This document shows, one piece after another, positions 5,401-5,686 of a stretch of 5,686 nucleotides of DNA. The translations under genes were made by a program, and so were the position numbers. Positions within the stretch are counted from its first letter, which is position 1. Every line of letters starts with the position of its first letter. Source of the stretch: Mobilitalea sp. (GTDB lineage Bacteria > Bacillota_A > Clostridia > Lachnospirales > Lachnospiraceae). The DNA lies in assembly GCA_029974875.1 (NCBI GenBank), contig JARKQP010000840.1, positions 1-5,686 on the forward strand, given 5' to 3'. The notes under the pieces are model-generated. The model did not search any database. It was not told where the DNA came from and worked only from the letters and a program-made list of their open reading frames with translations.

Positions 5401-5417
5401 TTAAATTACTTGGTTAT
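5394..5417. promoter_or_regulatory. Candidate IscR/Rrf2 operator over the transcription start
   Basis: CCTATTAAATTACTTGG (5397-5413) is a 17-bp pseudo-palindrome centred on base 5405, with six of eight pairs matching. It has CC and GG separated by 13 bp and A/T runs outside. This is the CC-N13-GG spacing with WWWW flanks known for E. coli IscR type-2 sites, although the inner conserved YA and TR positions do not match. It overlaps the predicted start of transcription and abuts the -10 box, which fits autorepression. Confidence 0.4.
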
Positions 5418-5446
5418 ACTATATCACTTCGTCTAAATCCTGTCAA
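5418..5446 (-). promoter_or_regulatory. Sigma-A-type promoter of the iscR-iscS-iscU-mnmA operon
   Basis: On the - strand the -35 box is TTGACA (5446-5441), followed by a 17-bp spacer and the -10 box TATAGT (5423-5418). The consensus match is 6/6 and 5/6. Transcription should start near 5411, leaving a leader of about 145 nt before iscR. An A-tract (AAAAAA, complement of 5449-5454) just upstream may act as an UP-like element. No equally good promoter was seen before iscS, iscU or mnmA. Confidence 0.88.
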
Positions 5447-5500
5447 TATTTTTTCTTGGTATTTCCTATGAAGTATTTTTTCTTGGTATTTCCTATGAAG
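5447..5500. repeat. Perfect 27-bp tandem duplication upstream of -35
   Basis: Two identical 27-bp copies occupy 5447-5473 and 5474-5500. Each has a T6 tract, CTTGG and TATTTCCTATGAAG. The first copy begins at the base next to the -35 box. On the - strand each copy places an A6 tract and a TAGGAAATACC word upstream of the promoter. The exact identity indicates a recent duplication. Confidence 0.95.
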
Positions 5501-5686
5501 AATTCCTTCAAAAATATTTCCTTATGTTTTGCTATTTCCTTCATAATATAAAATTATTTCCCTTGAAATGTAAAAGAAGATTCCTCACAATTCTTGGGAA
5601 ATGTGGTTTAAATCAATTTGGGGCTTTTCTTATTTTGTAACATAAGTCACTCCCGTCGGAAATATACATACATAGAAAGGTATTGA
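5501..5686. other. AT-rich non-coding region upstream of iscR
   Basis: No gene, RNA or convincing promoter was found here. The word TATTTCCT, already present in the 27-bp repeats, recurs at 5515 and 5533, with TATTTCCC at 5555. A small ATTTC-CCTT-GAAAT hairpin lies at 5556-5569. The final bases (AGAAAGG near the right edge) could precede a + strand gene outside the window, but this cannot be judged. Confidence 0.5.

Noticed and set aside
5635..5686. Promoter or start of a divergent + strand gene at the right edge
   Set aside because: The -35-like TTGTAA and -10-like TATACA are 22 bp apart, and no coding sequence is visible before the window ends.

Overview
The window looks like a chromosomal housekeeping segment of a low-to-mid GC anaerobic Firmicute, most likely a member of the Clostridia close to the Lachnospiraceae. 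This placement is an inference. It rests on the gene order iscR-iscS-iscU-mnmA with no iscA/hscBA/fdx, an NFACT (RqcH) protein, a PHP-type histidinol phosphatase, strong AAGGAGG-type ribosome binding sites and AT-rich spacers. I see no phage, transposase, CRISPR, rRNA or tRNA gene.

Left half, + strand: the 3' end of rqcH (1-533, 5' end outside the window) is followed by a minisatellite of about 12 units of 16-17 bp (528-723) that begins inside the last codons of rqcH. A perfect 10-bp hairpin (756-782) and a strong RBS then precede a histidinol-phosphatase-family PHP gene (809-1645). This gene converges on mnmA across a 72-bp spacer with no convincing terminator.

Right half, - strand, read from right to left: a sigma-A-type promoter (TTGACA, 17 bp, TATAGT; 5418-5446) drives an iron-sulfur/tRNA-thiolation operon. 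Its genes are iscR (Rrf2 regulator, 4785-5267), iscS (cysteine desulfurase, 3470-4648), iscU (scaffold, 2848-3285) and mnmA (tRNA 2-thiouridylase, 1718-2848). IscS takes sulfur from cysteine. IscU assembles Fe-S clusters, MnmA uses sulfur to make 2-thiouridine at tRNA position 34, and IscR probably senses cluster status and represses the operon. The MnmA carries a CxxC plus distal Cys arrangement, which suggests it may itself need a cluster.

The least explained material is in the non-coding DNA of this operon. Three copies of a 59-bp palindromic element flank iscS, and one stem shows a compensatory G-C to A-T change between copies. The copies also supply or overlap the stop codons of iscR and iscS. 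The iscS-iscU spacer holds two interleaved inverted repeats with pseudoknot topology. The region upstream of iscR (5284-5686) holds a perfect 27-bp tandem duplication abutting the -35 box, a cluster of AGGAA(A/T)TA words, and a CC-N13-GG dyad over the start of transcription that resembles the spacing of IscR type-2 sites.
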